Shown piece by piece: positions 1 to 8,012 of a stretch of DNA of 64,000 nt. The stretch lies in assembly GCA_024233785.1 (NCBI GenBank), contig JACKPD010000009.1, positions 31,356-95,355 on the forward strand. Reading direction: 5' to 3'. This DNA comes from Spirochaetales bacterium (GTDB taxonomy: Bacteria > Spirochaetota > Spirochaetia > CADAEX01). Below the pieces are notes generated by a model, which did not search any database, was not told the origin of the DNA, and saw nothing but the letters and a program-made list of their open reading frames with translations. Each line of letters starts with the position of its first letter. The stretch's first letter is position 1. The translations under genes were made by a program, and so were the position numbers.

Positions 1-1045
1 TTCCAAGATAGAAGAGGCTGTGGCCCCGAAGGTTCCAGTATAAAGGTTCGTTCTCCAGAACAGGTTCTGATGATGAAAGAAAATCCTTCAGTTTATCATA
101 CCTTCCCAGCTGATACAGTATATTCCCTTTCTCAAGCAGATAATTTTTTTCCTGAGGTTTCTTTTCAAGCGCTTTTTCAAACTGCCCGAGGGCATCATCA
201 AACAGGCCCAGATTTACAAGTATTTCCCCGTACCAGCTCAGGGTTTCTTCCCTGTTTTCAGCAGCCGGATTGTTTTCGAGAAAGGATTTTACCTGAACAG
301 CCGCCGGGAGGAACTGGCCCCTGTCAAAAAAAGACCTGGCCAGGAGAAGTTTCTGGTCATCAGCTATTTCATTATCTTCTGACCATGCCTTCTCAACATC
401 CGCAGGGGTTGAGGTTACCCTGAACTTCTTAAGCAGTATCACGGCATCGCTTCTGCCGGAGGCAGGAACAGGAGAGGGATCATCTGAAACGGGGGGCCTG
501 TCATAATTCTGGCCGCAGAATGTAATATAACCGCTGCCGATTGTTTCATCGTTGAGGGAAGCCACCTTTCTGCCGTTTATGTAAAAATTAAGCGCTGTGC
601 CCCATGCCGTTATACGCATTGTGTTTATTTTTTCAACGGGAAAAGATAAGGGCGTCCAGCCGATCAGCCTGATGGGATTCCCGTTAAAAACACAATCCAC
701 CCTGAAATAACCCCTGTTTGAAAGGAGAAAATAATAATAGTTATAATCATTGCCCATTCTGAACAGGAAGCCTCCGGAGCAGTAAACACCGGCCGTTTCA
801 AACGAAAAACTGCATTGGGCGTCAAAATCTGTATAAATATTCTCCGGGGGCTCACACCAGGCAAAAACGTTTTCCTTTTTTAAAACAAGCTGCAGCCCTG
901 TTCCTGGTATAACTTCCGAGGTGTAGTTTTTTTCTTTTTCATTTTTAAATCTGCTTTTCCGGAAGATGGAAAAATTCTCTTTCCAATCATCTCCACCAGT
1001 AGTATCGGGGGATGTAACATTTTTTCTTTTTAAAAACCAGAACAT
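1..1045 (-). CDS. Laminin/GH16-like domain plus TPR protein, 3' end cut by window edge
   Basis: The minus-strand frame is open from an ATG at 1045 to the left edge (348 codons seen), so the C-terminus is missing. No signal peptide is visible (it begins MFWFLKRKN). Residues about 65-200 look like a concanavalin/laminin-G or DUF1080-type jelly-roll sheet, with alternating aromatic strands, a run NDYNYYYFLL and the segment FYINGRKVASL that is typical of such folds. From about residue 235 on there are TPR-like helices (for example SWYGEILVNLGLFDDALGQF, then FEKALEKKP). It follows the UVR-motif gene on the same strand after 74 bases, so it may be cotranscribed. The architecture resembles the LamG and TPR proteins at 13890-18058. 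Function is unknown; a scaffold or binding role is inference. The ribosome site is weak (GGAG about 16 bases upstream). Confidence 0.8.
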   Translation of the reverse strand, partial: MFWFLKRKNVTSPDTTGGDDWKENFSIFRKSRFKNEKEKNYTSEVIPGTGLQLVLKKENVFAWCEPPENIYTDFDAQCSFSFETAGVYCSGGFLFRMGNDYNYYYFLLSNRGYFRVDCVFNGNPIRLIGWTPLSFPVEKINTMRITAWGTALNFYINGRKVASLNDETIGSGYITFCGQNYDRPPVSDDPSPVPASGRSDAVILLKKFRVTSTPADVEKAWSEDNEIADDQKLLLARSFFDRGQFLPAAVQVKSFLENNPAAENREETLSWYGEILVNLGLFDDALGQFEKALEKKPQEKNYLLEKGNILYQLGRYDKLKDFLSSSEPVLENEPLYWNLRGHSLFYLG

Positions 1046-1119
1046 AAGGTGCTGCTTGACTCCGGATTATTGGATGTATAATTTTTGAGCTGTCTTTCTA
1101 TATGAGCAATAATAACCTA

Positions 1120-1854
1120 TTACTGTTTATTGGACAATTCCCTGATCCTGTCACGGAGCTGCGCCGCTTTTTCATAATTCTCCATCACGACAGCCCTTTC
1201 AAGTTCTATGACAAGTGTATCAACCACACTGCTTTTCCCTGTATCAAGCTGCTTTATCGCGCTCTCCAGATAGCTTATTGAACGTGATTTTTCAAGAATA
1301 AAGACAGAGGTATTAACCTCAGGCATTGACCTGAGAGTGCCTATGGCTGATTCAAGTATCTGTCTTGCCAGTATTTTTATGTTTTTCTGAAGTGAAATCA
1401 TTGCGCGGGATATTGCGTTCATCTTTACAAGAAACGGCCTGTACTGGAGAACGTTTACCCTTACCTCATTATCTTCGCTGTAAAGATCTATTAGTCTGCA
1501 TATCTCGATATTATGTTCCGTGTCCCTGACGACCCGGCCGAAATCATTCAGCTGAAAACAGAGAAGATACCTGTGATAATACAGCCTGCTTTCATTTTCA
1601 AGCGCCCTTAGGTCCTCCCTTGATAAATTAAAATCAATACTGCTGTTTTTTTCTCTATCAAGCACAAGATCAAGATATGAGTCAAAAGAATCGAATTTTT
1701 TACCGTCAGGTCTTCCGTCAAGCTCGTACTGGCTGATCCCCATTATCTCGCGGACCTGCATTACTGCTTTCCCCGAAGATGTGTAAATTATTCTTACATT
1801 TTTGTCTTCGTTGTATTTCCATTCTTCAAGAATTGAACTTATATCCTGGGACAC
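1120..1854 (-). CDS. UVR-motif protein of unknown function
   Basis: Protein of 244 residues if started at GTG 1854, which has GGAG nine bases upstream; an in-frame TTG at 1863 abuts that GGAG and is less likely. The last 30 residues carry a UVR (UvrB/UvrC-type) helical hairpin, with the pattern LERAVVMENYEKAAQLRDRI. In UvrB and UvrC this motif mediates protein contacts, and it also occurs in McsA/ClpC-type proteins. The preceding 200 residues are mostly helical and I do not recognise them. There are no cysteine zinc motifs, so it is not McsA. A role as an adaptor or nucleotide-excision accessory is speculative. It is divergent from the UMP kinase gene, and the 220-base gap between them must hold both promoters. 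Confidence 0.75.
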   Translation of the reverse strand: MSQDISSILEEWKYNEDKNVRIIYTSSGKAVMQVREIMGISQYELDGRPDGKKFDSFDSYLDLVLDREKNSSIDFNLSREDLRALENESRLYYHRYLLCFQLNDFGRVVRDTEHNIEICRLIDLYSEDNEVRVNVLQYRPFLVKMNAISRAMISLQKNIKILARQILESAIGTLRSMPEVNTSVFILEKSRSISYLESAIKQLDTGKSSVVDTLVIELERAVVMENYEKAAQLRDRIRELSNKQ

Positions 1855-1941
1855 TTTATGCAACTCCGCCTTTTTTTAAAATCCGGTATATGAAAATATC
1901 GGCAATTTCCGCCTTTTTCATACCTCTAAACTTATATACCC

Positions 1942-1975
1942 CTGCCGGTTTTTCCCTGTAAGATTTATCCGGCAG
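1942..1975. repeat. Inverted repeat in divergent intergenic region
   Basis: Arms CTGCCGG (1942-1948) and CCGGCAG (1969-1975) are separated by 20 bases in the gap between the divergent UVR-motif and UMP kinase genes. There is no T-tract, so a terminator is unlikely. It could be an operator or a structured leader; only the symmetry is seen. Confidence 0.35.
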
Positions 1976-2074
1976 ACGTTTTAGAAAACTTACCTTAAAT
2001 TTATAACAAATATTTAAAAAGTAAAGGAAGTTTTTGCATTGCAGATTTCTTTGCTTAAATATATATTTCTCATT

Positions 2075-2764
2075 ATGGTAAAAGTAATTTCTCTCGGCGG
2101 CTCAATAGTCGCCCCCGACTCGGTAGATACAGATTTTCTCAAAAAATTCTGCGCCCTTATCAAAGAATATCTTGATGAAGATAAAAGCAGGAAGCTGATT
2201 TTCGTAGTGGGAGGGGGCGCTCCTGCCAGGCTATATCAGAAATCATACAGGGAAATAGTAACAGCTCCTGACACAAATGCGCAGGACTGGATAGGCATTG
2301 CGGCAACCAGGCTTAACGGAGAACTGCTTAAAGCCCTCTTCCCGGGTTACTGCAGGGAAAATGTAGTTACAGATCCTACAGCGGAAATAAATTTTTCAGG
2401 GCAGATACTGGTGGCAGCGGGATGGAAGCCCGGCTTTTCAACCGATTTTGATTCTGTAGTTCTTGCCGAAAGATTTGATGCGAAAACAGTTGTTAACCTT
2501 TCCAATATTTCTAAAGTTTTTTCTGAAGACCCAAAAATAAATCCCTCTGCATATCCGATAGACACAATAAGCTGGAGTGATTTTAAAAAAATTGTAGGTT
2601 CAGAATGGGTACCGGGTAAAAACGTCCCGTTTGACCCCGTTGCGACAGCCAAAGCAGCTGAACTCGGAATGCAGGTGCTTGTGGCAGGGGGAAAGGACAT
2701 TGAAAACCTGAATCATATTCTTTACGGCAGGATGGAACAATTCAAAGGGACAATAATAGGCTGA
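2075..2764 (+). CDS. pyrH: UMP kinase, archaeal-type amino-acid-kinase family
   Basis: Phosphorylates UMP to UDP at the head of pyrimidine nucleotide synthesis. The 229-residue protein starts MVKVISLGGSIVAPD, with the nucleotide-binding GGS loop of the amino acid kinase fold, followed by FVVGGGAPARLYQ and a late segment with PFDPVATAKAAELGMQV. Its shortness and the N-terminus fit the archaeal-type UMP kinase branch rather than the classic hexameric bacterial PyrH. I place the start at ATG 2075, because the upstream in-frame codon at 2039 would add 12 residues that do not fit the family. No Shine-Dalgarno sequence is visible. A possible -35 (TTGCAT, 2034) and -10 (TAAATA, 2056) would give a very short leader. 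It is convergent with, and directly abuts, the radical SAM gene. Confidence 0.85.
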   Translation: MVKVISLGGSIVAPDSVDTDFLKKFCALIKEYLDEDKSRKLIFVVGGGAPARLYQKSYREIVTAPDTNAQDWIGIAATRLNGELLKALFPGYCRENVVTDPTAEINFSGQILVAAGWKPGFSTDFDSVVLAERFDAKTVVNLSNISKVFSEDPKINPSAYPIDTISWSDFKKIVGSEWVPGKNVPFDPVATAKAAELGMQVLVAGGKDIENLNHILYGRMEQFKGTIIG

Positions 2765-3739
2765 TCAGTTTTTTTCAAAACCTTCTTTCCAGTGCCATAC
2801 CATCTCTTTTCCGCTGCTGCTGCCGGGAAAAGGACTTGAGCTGTTAAAATCCGGAACCCATATGCAATCCCCTTCTGTCTCCTGTATAAAACCGTCATCA
2901 ATATCATATTTATCAAGCATTCCGTAAACTTCATCTTCCTCTTTTCCGCTGACTCTTCTTTCCGGAAGATCTGCAATTCCTGATACAGCTTCCGGCTCGT
3001 ACTGGAACATAAGGGAGAGGATTGCCCTCTCTTTAAGATTTTCGCTGAACCATTTTAAAAACCCATCAGTTGATTCAAGTTCGCCGGGAAGGACAAGATG
3101 CCTGACAATAACACCCCTTTTTATTACCCCTTCCTTTTCTATCAGGGAAAAATCCGTCTTTCTTCCGTCCGCCATTTTAATTACGGCGCGCTCTGCATAA
3201 GCGGGATAATCCTGCGCCCTGAAAAGCCTTGCGGACAGGGCCGGATCAAGTGTTTTAAGGTCAGGGAGAAAAACATCTATAAACTCAAGCAGCATTTCAA
3301 CTGCTTCTTCAGTTTCATAGCCGGAGGTATTCCAGAGCAGGGGAATTGAAAGCCCTTTCTTTTTTGCTTTTTCCGCTGCCTCATATACAGAGGGGATAAA
3401 ATGTGTTGCTGTTACAAAATTGATATTTTCAGCCCCTTTCTCCTGTAGAGAAATCATGATATCGGACAGGACTTCTTCATCTACGCTGCGGCCGATCATA
3501 CCCCGGCTGATCTGATGGTTCTGGCAGAAACCGCACCGCAGCGTGCATCCTGTAAAAAACATTGTCCCGGACCCTCTCTCCCCTGTTACAGGAGGCTCTT
3601 CGCCTCTGTGGAGGAGCGCGCAGGAAAGCGCTGCATCAGCACCTGATCCGCAGAAGCCGGCTGCCCCTTTAAGGCGGTTAACGCCGCATTTTTTGGGGCA
3701 CAGCTTGCAGTTATCATACAGTTTTCTGCTTATTGCCAT
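2765..3739 (-). CDS. Radical SAM protein, PflA-like (COG1313 type)
   Basis: 324 residues. The N-terminus has a CxLCPxxCxVNR cysteine cluster (CKLCPKKCGVNR), and the radical SAM cluster GCTLRCGFCQNHQIS lies near residues 65-80; its CxxxCxxC cysteines bind the 4Fe-4S cluster that cleaves S-adenosylmethionine. The N-terminal cysteines probably hold a second metal or cluster. This pattern marks the uncharacterised family often annotated as putative pyruvate-formate-lyase activating enzyme; no glycyl radical enzyme is nearby, so its substrate is unknown. AAGGA lies 11 bases upstream of the ATG. Its stop codon directly follows that of the convergent UMP kinase gene, leaving no room for a terminator between them. 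Confidence 0.85.
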   Translation of the reverse strand: MAISRKLYDNCKLCPKKCGVNRLKGAAGFCGSGADAALSCALLHRGEEPPVTGERGSGTMFFTGCTLRCGFCQNHQISRGMIGRSVDEEVLSDIMISLQEKGAENINFVTATHFIPSVYEAAEKAKKKGLSIPLLWNTSGYETEEAVEMLLEFIDVFLPDLKTLDPALSARLFRAQDYPAYAERAVIKMADGRKTDFSLIEKEGVIKRGVIVRHLVLPGELESTDGFLKWFSENLKERAILSLMFQYEPEAVSGIADLPERRVSGKEEDEVYGMLDKYDIDDGFIQETEGDCIWVPDFNSSSPFPGSSSGKEMVWHWKEGFEKN

Positions 3740-3772
3740 ATTATCTATATTCCTTATCTTTCAATGCTGTTA

Positions 3773-3801
3773 TTGACAAACACCTTTTATACCATTAGTT
3801 T
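3773..3801 (+). promoter_or_regulatory. Probable promoter of tRNA-Leu
   Basis: A perfect -35 TTGACA (3773-3778), a 17-base spacer and a weak -10 TAGTTT (3796-3801), about 28 bases before the tRNA. The -10 match is poor; placement is by eye. Confidence 0.45.
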
Positions 3802-3829
3802 TAGCGTACAGGAAAGCATGTTTTTTCAT

Positions 3830-3913
3830 GCCGGCGTGGCGAAATTGGTAGACGCAGCAGACTCAAAATCTGCCGGGGGCAACTCTGTATCGGTTCAAGT
3901 CCGATCGCCGGTA
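3830..3913 (+). tRNA. tRNA-Leu(CAA)
   Basis: An 84-base class II tRNA with a long variable arm. The acceptor GCCGGCG pairs with CGCCGGT (one G-U pair) and the discriminator is A. The anticodon stem GCAGA/TCTGC encloses loop CTCAAAA, anticodon CAA, reading UUG. The T-arm is GGTTCAAGTCC. The CCA end is not encoded. It lies alone between the divergently placed radical SAM gene and the hemolysin-III gene. Confidence 0.95.
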
Positions 3914-3934
3914 AAAACATTTTACCCCCTTAAA

Positions 3935-4609
3935 TCAGTACGGAAGCACAACAGTATACATTAAAATATAGTGCATTAACGAACCGGCTATAACAAACAG
4001 ATGCCAGATTTCATGAAAGCCGAATTTTCCCTTAACAGGATTCGGTTTTTCAATTGTAAAGATAACACTTCCTGCGGTATAGAAAAATCCCCCTGCTCCC
4101 AGATACAGCACGGCGGCCATACCGGCCCTCGCGGCAAAAGGGACAACAATAAAAACAGCAGACCAGCCCATAGAGATAAAAAGTGTTGTTGTAAACCACC
4201 TGGGAATGCCGGGGATAAGAATGCGGACCGCAGCTCCCGCAAGAGCACATACCCAGCAGACCCCGAATATTACCCAGCCGTAGGGAGTGTCCCGCAGTAT
4301 TACCAGTGACAGCGGCGTTAAGGACCCTGCGATCAGAAGAAAAATCGAACTGTAATCGAGCGACCTCAAAAATTTTTTCAGTTTTGCACCGCATTTTAAG
4401 CCATGATGCAGCGCGCTTGACACATAAAGCAGCAGAAGTGTAATGGAATAAACAGAAAATGCTGTTATTTTCCAGGGATCACCTGTTAAACCGGCCTTTG
4501 CAATCAGAAGCGACCCGCCCGCAAGAGTAAAAAATGCCGCGGCAGAATGGAATGCTGTATTAAAAATTTCATCTGTTACATGGATGCTTCCATCCCTGCT
4601 TTTTTTCAT
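3935..4609 (-). CDS. trhA: Hemolysin III / PAQR-family membrane protein
   Basis: A 224-residue integral membrane protein with about seven hydrophobic segments. It has the family's conserved metal-ligand layout: SALHH near residue 68, and a C-terminal HEIWHLFVIAGSLMHY segment with the two other histidines. PAQR/YqfA-type proteins are inner-membrane seven-helix proteins with a zinc site; in bacteria they have been linked to membrane energetics and fatty-acid balance rather than true haemolysis. The start is supported by AAGGA five bases upstream of the ATG. It is followed at its 3' side by tRNA-Leu on the opposite strand. Confidence 0.85.
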   Translation of the reverse strand: MKKSRDGSIHVTDEIFNTAFHSAAAFFTLAGGSLLIAKAGLTGDPWKITAFSVYSITLLLLYVSSALHHGLKCGAKLKKFLRSLDYSSIFLLIAGSLTPLSLVILRDTPYGWVIFGVCWVCALAGAAVRILIPGIPRWFTTTLFISMGWSAVFIVVPFAARAGMAAVLYLGAGGFFYTAGSVIFTIEKPNPVKGKFGFHEIWHLFVIAGSLMHYILMYTVVLPY

Positions 4610-4644
4610 ATTGTTCCTTGAATATTCCGGAATCCGGAATCTGT

Positions 4645-5097
4645 ATGTTTCCGTTTTATTATAGACAATTTAAAGACTCTATCAATATCAGAAGAACAGA
4701 GAGCATTGACTACCGGAAAGGGTTATTTATATATTTAATTCCTATGGGAATTTCAATTAAGGATTTTGCGGAAAAGATACTCGGACTGGAGCATGAGGAT
4801 CTTAAAAAAAGGGAAATATTTATAAAATTTATTATAGCTGCGGGAAAAGTTGTTTTTGATCCCCAGCTTTTTGTAAATTTTGAAAAAACCTACGGTGAAG
4901 GCTCTCTTTACCATAAGGATATAGCTGATGCCAATATGATTGAAAAAGGCCAGGTTTACGGGGGAGCATATGCTGCAGTTTCCTGGGACAGGGTAAGGAT
5001 AACCGGGAAAAGCATGGACTTCGGAGGCATCGAAGGGTACGAGGAAGTGGTAAGAAGCTATTTTGAAAACTATTTTGAGAACAGCGTCACTTTATAG
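4645..5097 (+). CDS. Hypothetical protein, about 150 residues
   Basis: I do not recognise this protein. It lacks a signal peptide and membrane segments and has mixed charge. The first 45 residues are Tyr/Arg rich (FYYRQF, DYRKGLFIY). The C-terminal half contains AYAAVSWDRVRITGKSMDF and ends in aromatic repeats (SYFENYFENS). The start is uncertain: a TTG at 4618 lies only eight bases from the divergent gene, the ATG at 4645 has GGA seven bases upstream, and another ATG is at 4744. Codon choice resembles its neighbours, and the frame is long and unshadowed, so it is probably a real gene. Confidence 0.55.
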   Translation: MFPFYYRQFKDSINIRRTESIDYRKGLFIYLIPMGISIKDFAEKILGLEHEDLKKREIFIKFIIAAGKVVFDPQLFVNFEKTYGEGSLYHKDIADANMIEKGQVYGGAYAAVSWDRVRITGKSMDFGGIEGYEEVVRSYFENYFENSVTL

Positions 5098-5135
5098 CAG
5101 CAGATAATAGACCTGGATGGGATACACTTCCTTTT

Positions 5136-8012
5136 TCACACACCGGGTGCAGCTCCTGTAGTGTCTGCCTTGTCAGCTGCAGGCTGTTCTGATTTAAATC
5201 CCTTTCTTTCCATTTTTCCCCATCCGCTTACCTGCTTGAGGCTGCTGACATATCCCCTTACGCGGAGAAAGCTTGAAATCTGCCTGAATCCGAACGCTTC
5301 AAGAAATGAGTATAATATCAGGAGGATGCGGTCTTTTGTCCTGAATATTTCAGTTTTATATTCTGAAATATAAAGCGAGCAGTTTGTAACAAAAATGCTG
5401 TAAAAAACCGCAGCTGTGACAAAGAATAAAGAAGTCTGAAAATCAGCCATACCCAGAGCAAGGGCAGTGAAGAACACAAGATAGCCCTGAAGCTCAAGCC
5501 AGGGCCCCAGCATTTCAAATATAAAATAATAGGGAAAAGCGATAAGTCCGGCAGTACCGAAACGGGGATTGAAAAGCATTTTCAGATGATATGTCATGAT
5601 ATCAATCAGACCGCGCTGCCACCTGTCCCGCTGCCGGAAAATAATCTTCCAGCTCTCTGGAATTTCTGTCCAGCAGTTTGCGTCAAAGGTATATTTTATG
5701 ATTGAATCCTCTTTTTTTTCCATGCAGACCCGTTTAAGTCTTACAACAAGCTCCATATCCTCGCCTACAGTGTCCTTGTCAAGAAAACTGCTCTCTGTCA
5801 TATAACCGTGGTTGGCTATTACCATTTTTCTGTTAAACACTCCGAAGGCTCCGGATACTATCAGCAGGGCATTGATATGCGCCCAGCCTATCCTCCCTGC
5901 CATAAACGCTCTCAGGTATTCAACAGTCTGAAATCTTGCCAGATTGTTCTTTCCAACTCCTATTTTCCTGATATAACCGTTTTTAATATCACAGCCGTTA
6001 ACAGGCAGAATATTGCCTCCAGCAGCAATCACCTCTTTTTCATCATCAAGAAAGCTTCCGGTAATTCTGAGAATTGCGTCCCTTTCAAGGAGGGAATCCG
6101 AATCTATCCCTACAAAATACTCTTTGGATGAGGCATTTATCCCGCAGTTAAGAGAATCTGCCTTGCCTCCGTTCATTTTGTCCACAAAGATAAGCTCAGG
6201 ATATTTTGCCCCCCTGTAAACAGCCCTGATCTCCCTGGTGTTAAGCTTAAGTTCAAAATTCAGTTCGCTCTTTTCAAGTTCGAAATATTTAATAACCTTC
6301 TCCATTGTTTTGTCTTTTGATCCGTCATTTACTACTATTACCTCAAAATCCGGGTACCTGAGGTTAAGGAGAGAGTTTATACTTTCAATAATTGTACTTT
6401 CTTCATTATAGGCCGGGGCAATTATTGATATTGAAGGGAGAATATTCTCTTTGAAGAGAAACGAAACTTTTTTTAATTCCGCGTATTTTCCCTGTTTTAC
6501 AACTCCAAGCAGGGAGAAAACAAGCATCAGGCAATAAAATGAATTCAGGGCAATTGAATAAAAAGAAAAGAAAATTATAAAAAATGATATATATTCGGTA
6601 ACAGCATAAAGCAGTGTGCCGCCCAAAAGAGAATTCCTGTTCAGGATAAAAAAAGTGACAGGAAAACCAAGAAGTGTAAAAGCAAGGAATACCCATAAAA
6701 GAAAGATTTTTCCCTTTTCTTTTGATGTTCTTGGTTTTTCAGGCAGGGGAATTCCTGAAAGGCCGATTCTATTCAGGACTTTCTCATCAAGGTACATTCT
6801 GAACTGGTCAATCACGGCAGGATTATCAGATTCATTGATTATTTCCACAATCTGTTTTTCAATAACAGTATTGCTGTTCCTGTTCATAAAGTTAATTATT
6901 CCGCTAACCTTTCCCCTTAATACCAGGTTCCTTGTAAGGTCTTTAACTTCTTTTATATTGCTCCCGAGCAGCTTTTCAAAAACATACTCGAGCCTGTAGG
7001 AGACAATATCTGTAAGTTTTTCCTTAATTGCGGCATCTGTTTCATTAAAAGCTCTCTGAACAAGGTGCCTGTAATAAGCGGGGATTTTTTTTACGACAGA
7101 AGAGAGGGCCGCAGCTGCTGTACTGCTGACCGAATCATCCGAAAGGAAATGGATAAGAAGGCTCACGCTGTGATGTGAAGGATTTTCACCAAGCGCTTCA
7201 ACAGCAACGGTCCTGATTTCCCTGTCCTCATTTATCAGGTATTCGTTGATATTAATACTGTCAAAATAATATTTCGATGCGACACGGAAGGCGGCCAGTG
7301 ATACTTCCCGGTCCGGTGAGGTCGTTTTATCAATAATATAGTCTGTTAAGATAGCTGAAGGGAATTTTGAAGCATAATATATAAAAAGAAGTTCAATATC
7401 CTTGTTTTTTCTTTCTTTCAATATTTCAAAATAATCAAGAAGGGCAATATTGAATCCGCTTACGATGCTCCAGAAAGCAGGCCTTCTTTTTTCCGGGAGA
7501 TCCTTTAAACTGTCAATTACCTCAGGAATTACAGCCGGGTCATCCTGCCCCACCAGTGAATTAACAATGAAGAGTTTTGTACGTATCTTTTTTTCCCTCA
7601 GAAGAGCCGCAAGAAGCGCATTTTTAAATTTGGAGCATTTAAAATATCCCATAATAATCGCGGCATAGGTTTTCCTATACCTGTTTCTGCTGCCAAGAAG
7701 CCATTTTATAAGCCTGTTTATAATATTCCACTCTTCAAACAGCGATATAAGCCGGTTGTTTATCTCCGCACTCATTTCAACTGACTGAAGGAGATCGACA
7801 TATTGGTCAATGATTATCTTCCAGTCTTTTTTAACAGGGGTATATCCCGCCTCTGTTCCTTCAGACAGGGAACTGATCCAGTTGATTATCTGTCTTTTCC
7901 TTTTTCTGTATTCCCTCTGTTTTCTGATATTTAAAGAAATCAGAATCAGGGAAAATAAATTCAGAGCAAGAACCACGGCAAAAAGAGTGAAAACAAAATA
8001 ATCAGAAATCAT
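5136..8012 (-). CDS. HEAT-repeat / family 2 glycosyltransferase membrane synthase
   Basis: A 958-residue processive-type polysaccharide synthase. There is one N-terminal membrane helix (about 5-28), then HEAT-like helical repeats to about 410 (for example DREIRTVAVEALGENP). Two or more membrane helices at 435-505 precede a GT2 catalytic domain at 525-800, followed by further C-terminal helices at 820-905. The catalytic residues are intact: APAYNEES (532-539), VNDGS (561-565), the DSD metal motif (637-639), GED (750-752) and QRDRW, a QxxRW motif (794-798). QxxRW is typical of processive synthases such as cellulose, PNAG and NfrB-like enzymes. There is no PilZ or MshEN domain, so c-di-GMP control would have to come through a partner. 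Its ATG overlaps the stop of the upstream pseudo-regulator by four bases (ATGA), implying coupled translation. The polymer made is unknown. Confidence 0.88.
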   Translation of the reverse strand: MISDYFVFTLFAVVLALNLFSLILISLNIRKQREYRKRKRQIINWISSLSEGTEAGYTPVKKDWKIIIDQYVDLLQSVEMSAEINNRLISLFEEWNIINRLIKWLLGSRNRYRKTYAAIIMGYFKCSKFKNALLAALLREKKIRTKLFIVNSLVGQDDPAVIPEVIDSLKDLPEKRRPAFWSIVSGFNIALLDYFEILKERKNKDIELLFIYYASKFPSAILTDYIIDKTTSPDREVSLAAFRVASKYYFDSININEYLINEDREIRTVAVEALGENPSHHSVSLLIHFLSDDSVSSTAAAALSSVVKKIPAYYRHLVQRAFNETDAAIKEKLTDIVSYRLEYVFEKLLGSNIKEVKDLTRNLVLRGKVSGIINFMNRNSNTVIEKQIVEIINESDNPAVIDQFRMYLDEKVLNRIGLSGIPLPEKPRTSKEKGKIFLLWVFLAFTLLGFPVTFFILNRNSLLGGTLLYAVTEYISFFIIFFSFYSIALNSFYCLMLVFSLLGVVKQGKYAELKKVSFLFKENILPSISIIAPAYNEESTIIESINSLLNLRYPDFEVIVVNDGSKDKTMEKVIKYFELEKSELNFELKLNTREIRAVYRGAKYPELIFVDKMNGGKADSLNCGINASSKEYFVGIDSDSLLERDAILRITGSFLDDEKEVIAAGGNILPVNGCDIKNGYIRKIGVGKNNLARFQTVEYLRAFMAGRIGWAHINALLIVSGAFGVFNRKMVIANHGYMTESSFLDKDTVGEDMELVVRLKRVCMEKKEDSIIKYTFDANCWTEIPESWKIIFRQRDRWQRGLIDIMTYHLKMLFNPRFGTAGLIAFPYYFIFEMLGPWLELQGYLVFFTALALGMADFQTSLFFVTAAVFYSIFVTNCSLYISEYKTEIFRTKDRILLILYSFLEAFGFRQISSFLRVRGYVSSLKQVSGWGKMERKGFKSEQPAADKADTTGAAPGV

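Noticed and set aside
2039..2074. Twelve extra N-terminal residues on UMP kinase
   Set aside because: The family starts at the VKVISLGG strand, and the extra residues fall in the promoter-like region without a ribosome site.
3764..3964. Short plus-strand frame across the tRNA-Leu gene
   Set aside because: It encodes the tRNA sequence in all but its ends, has no ribosome site and no family resemblance.
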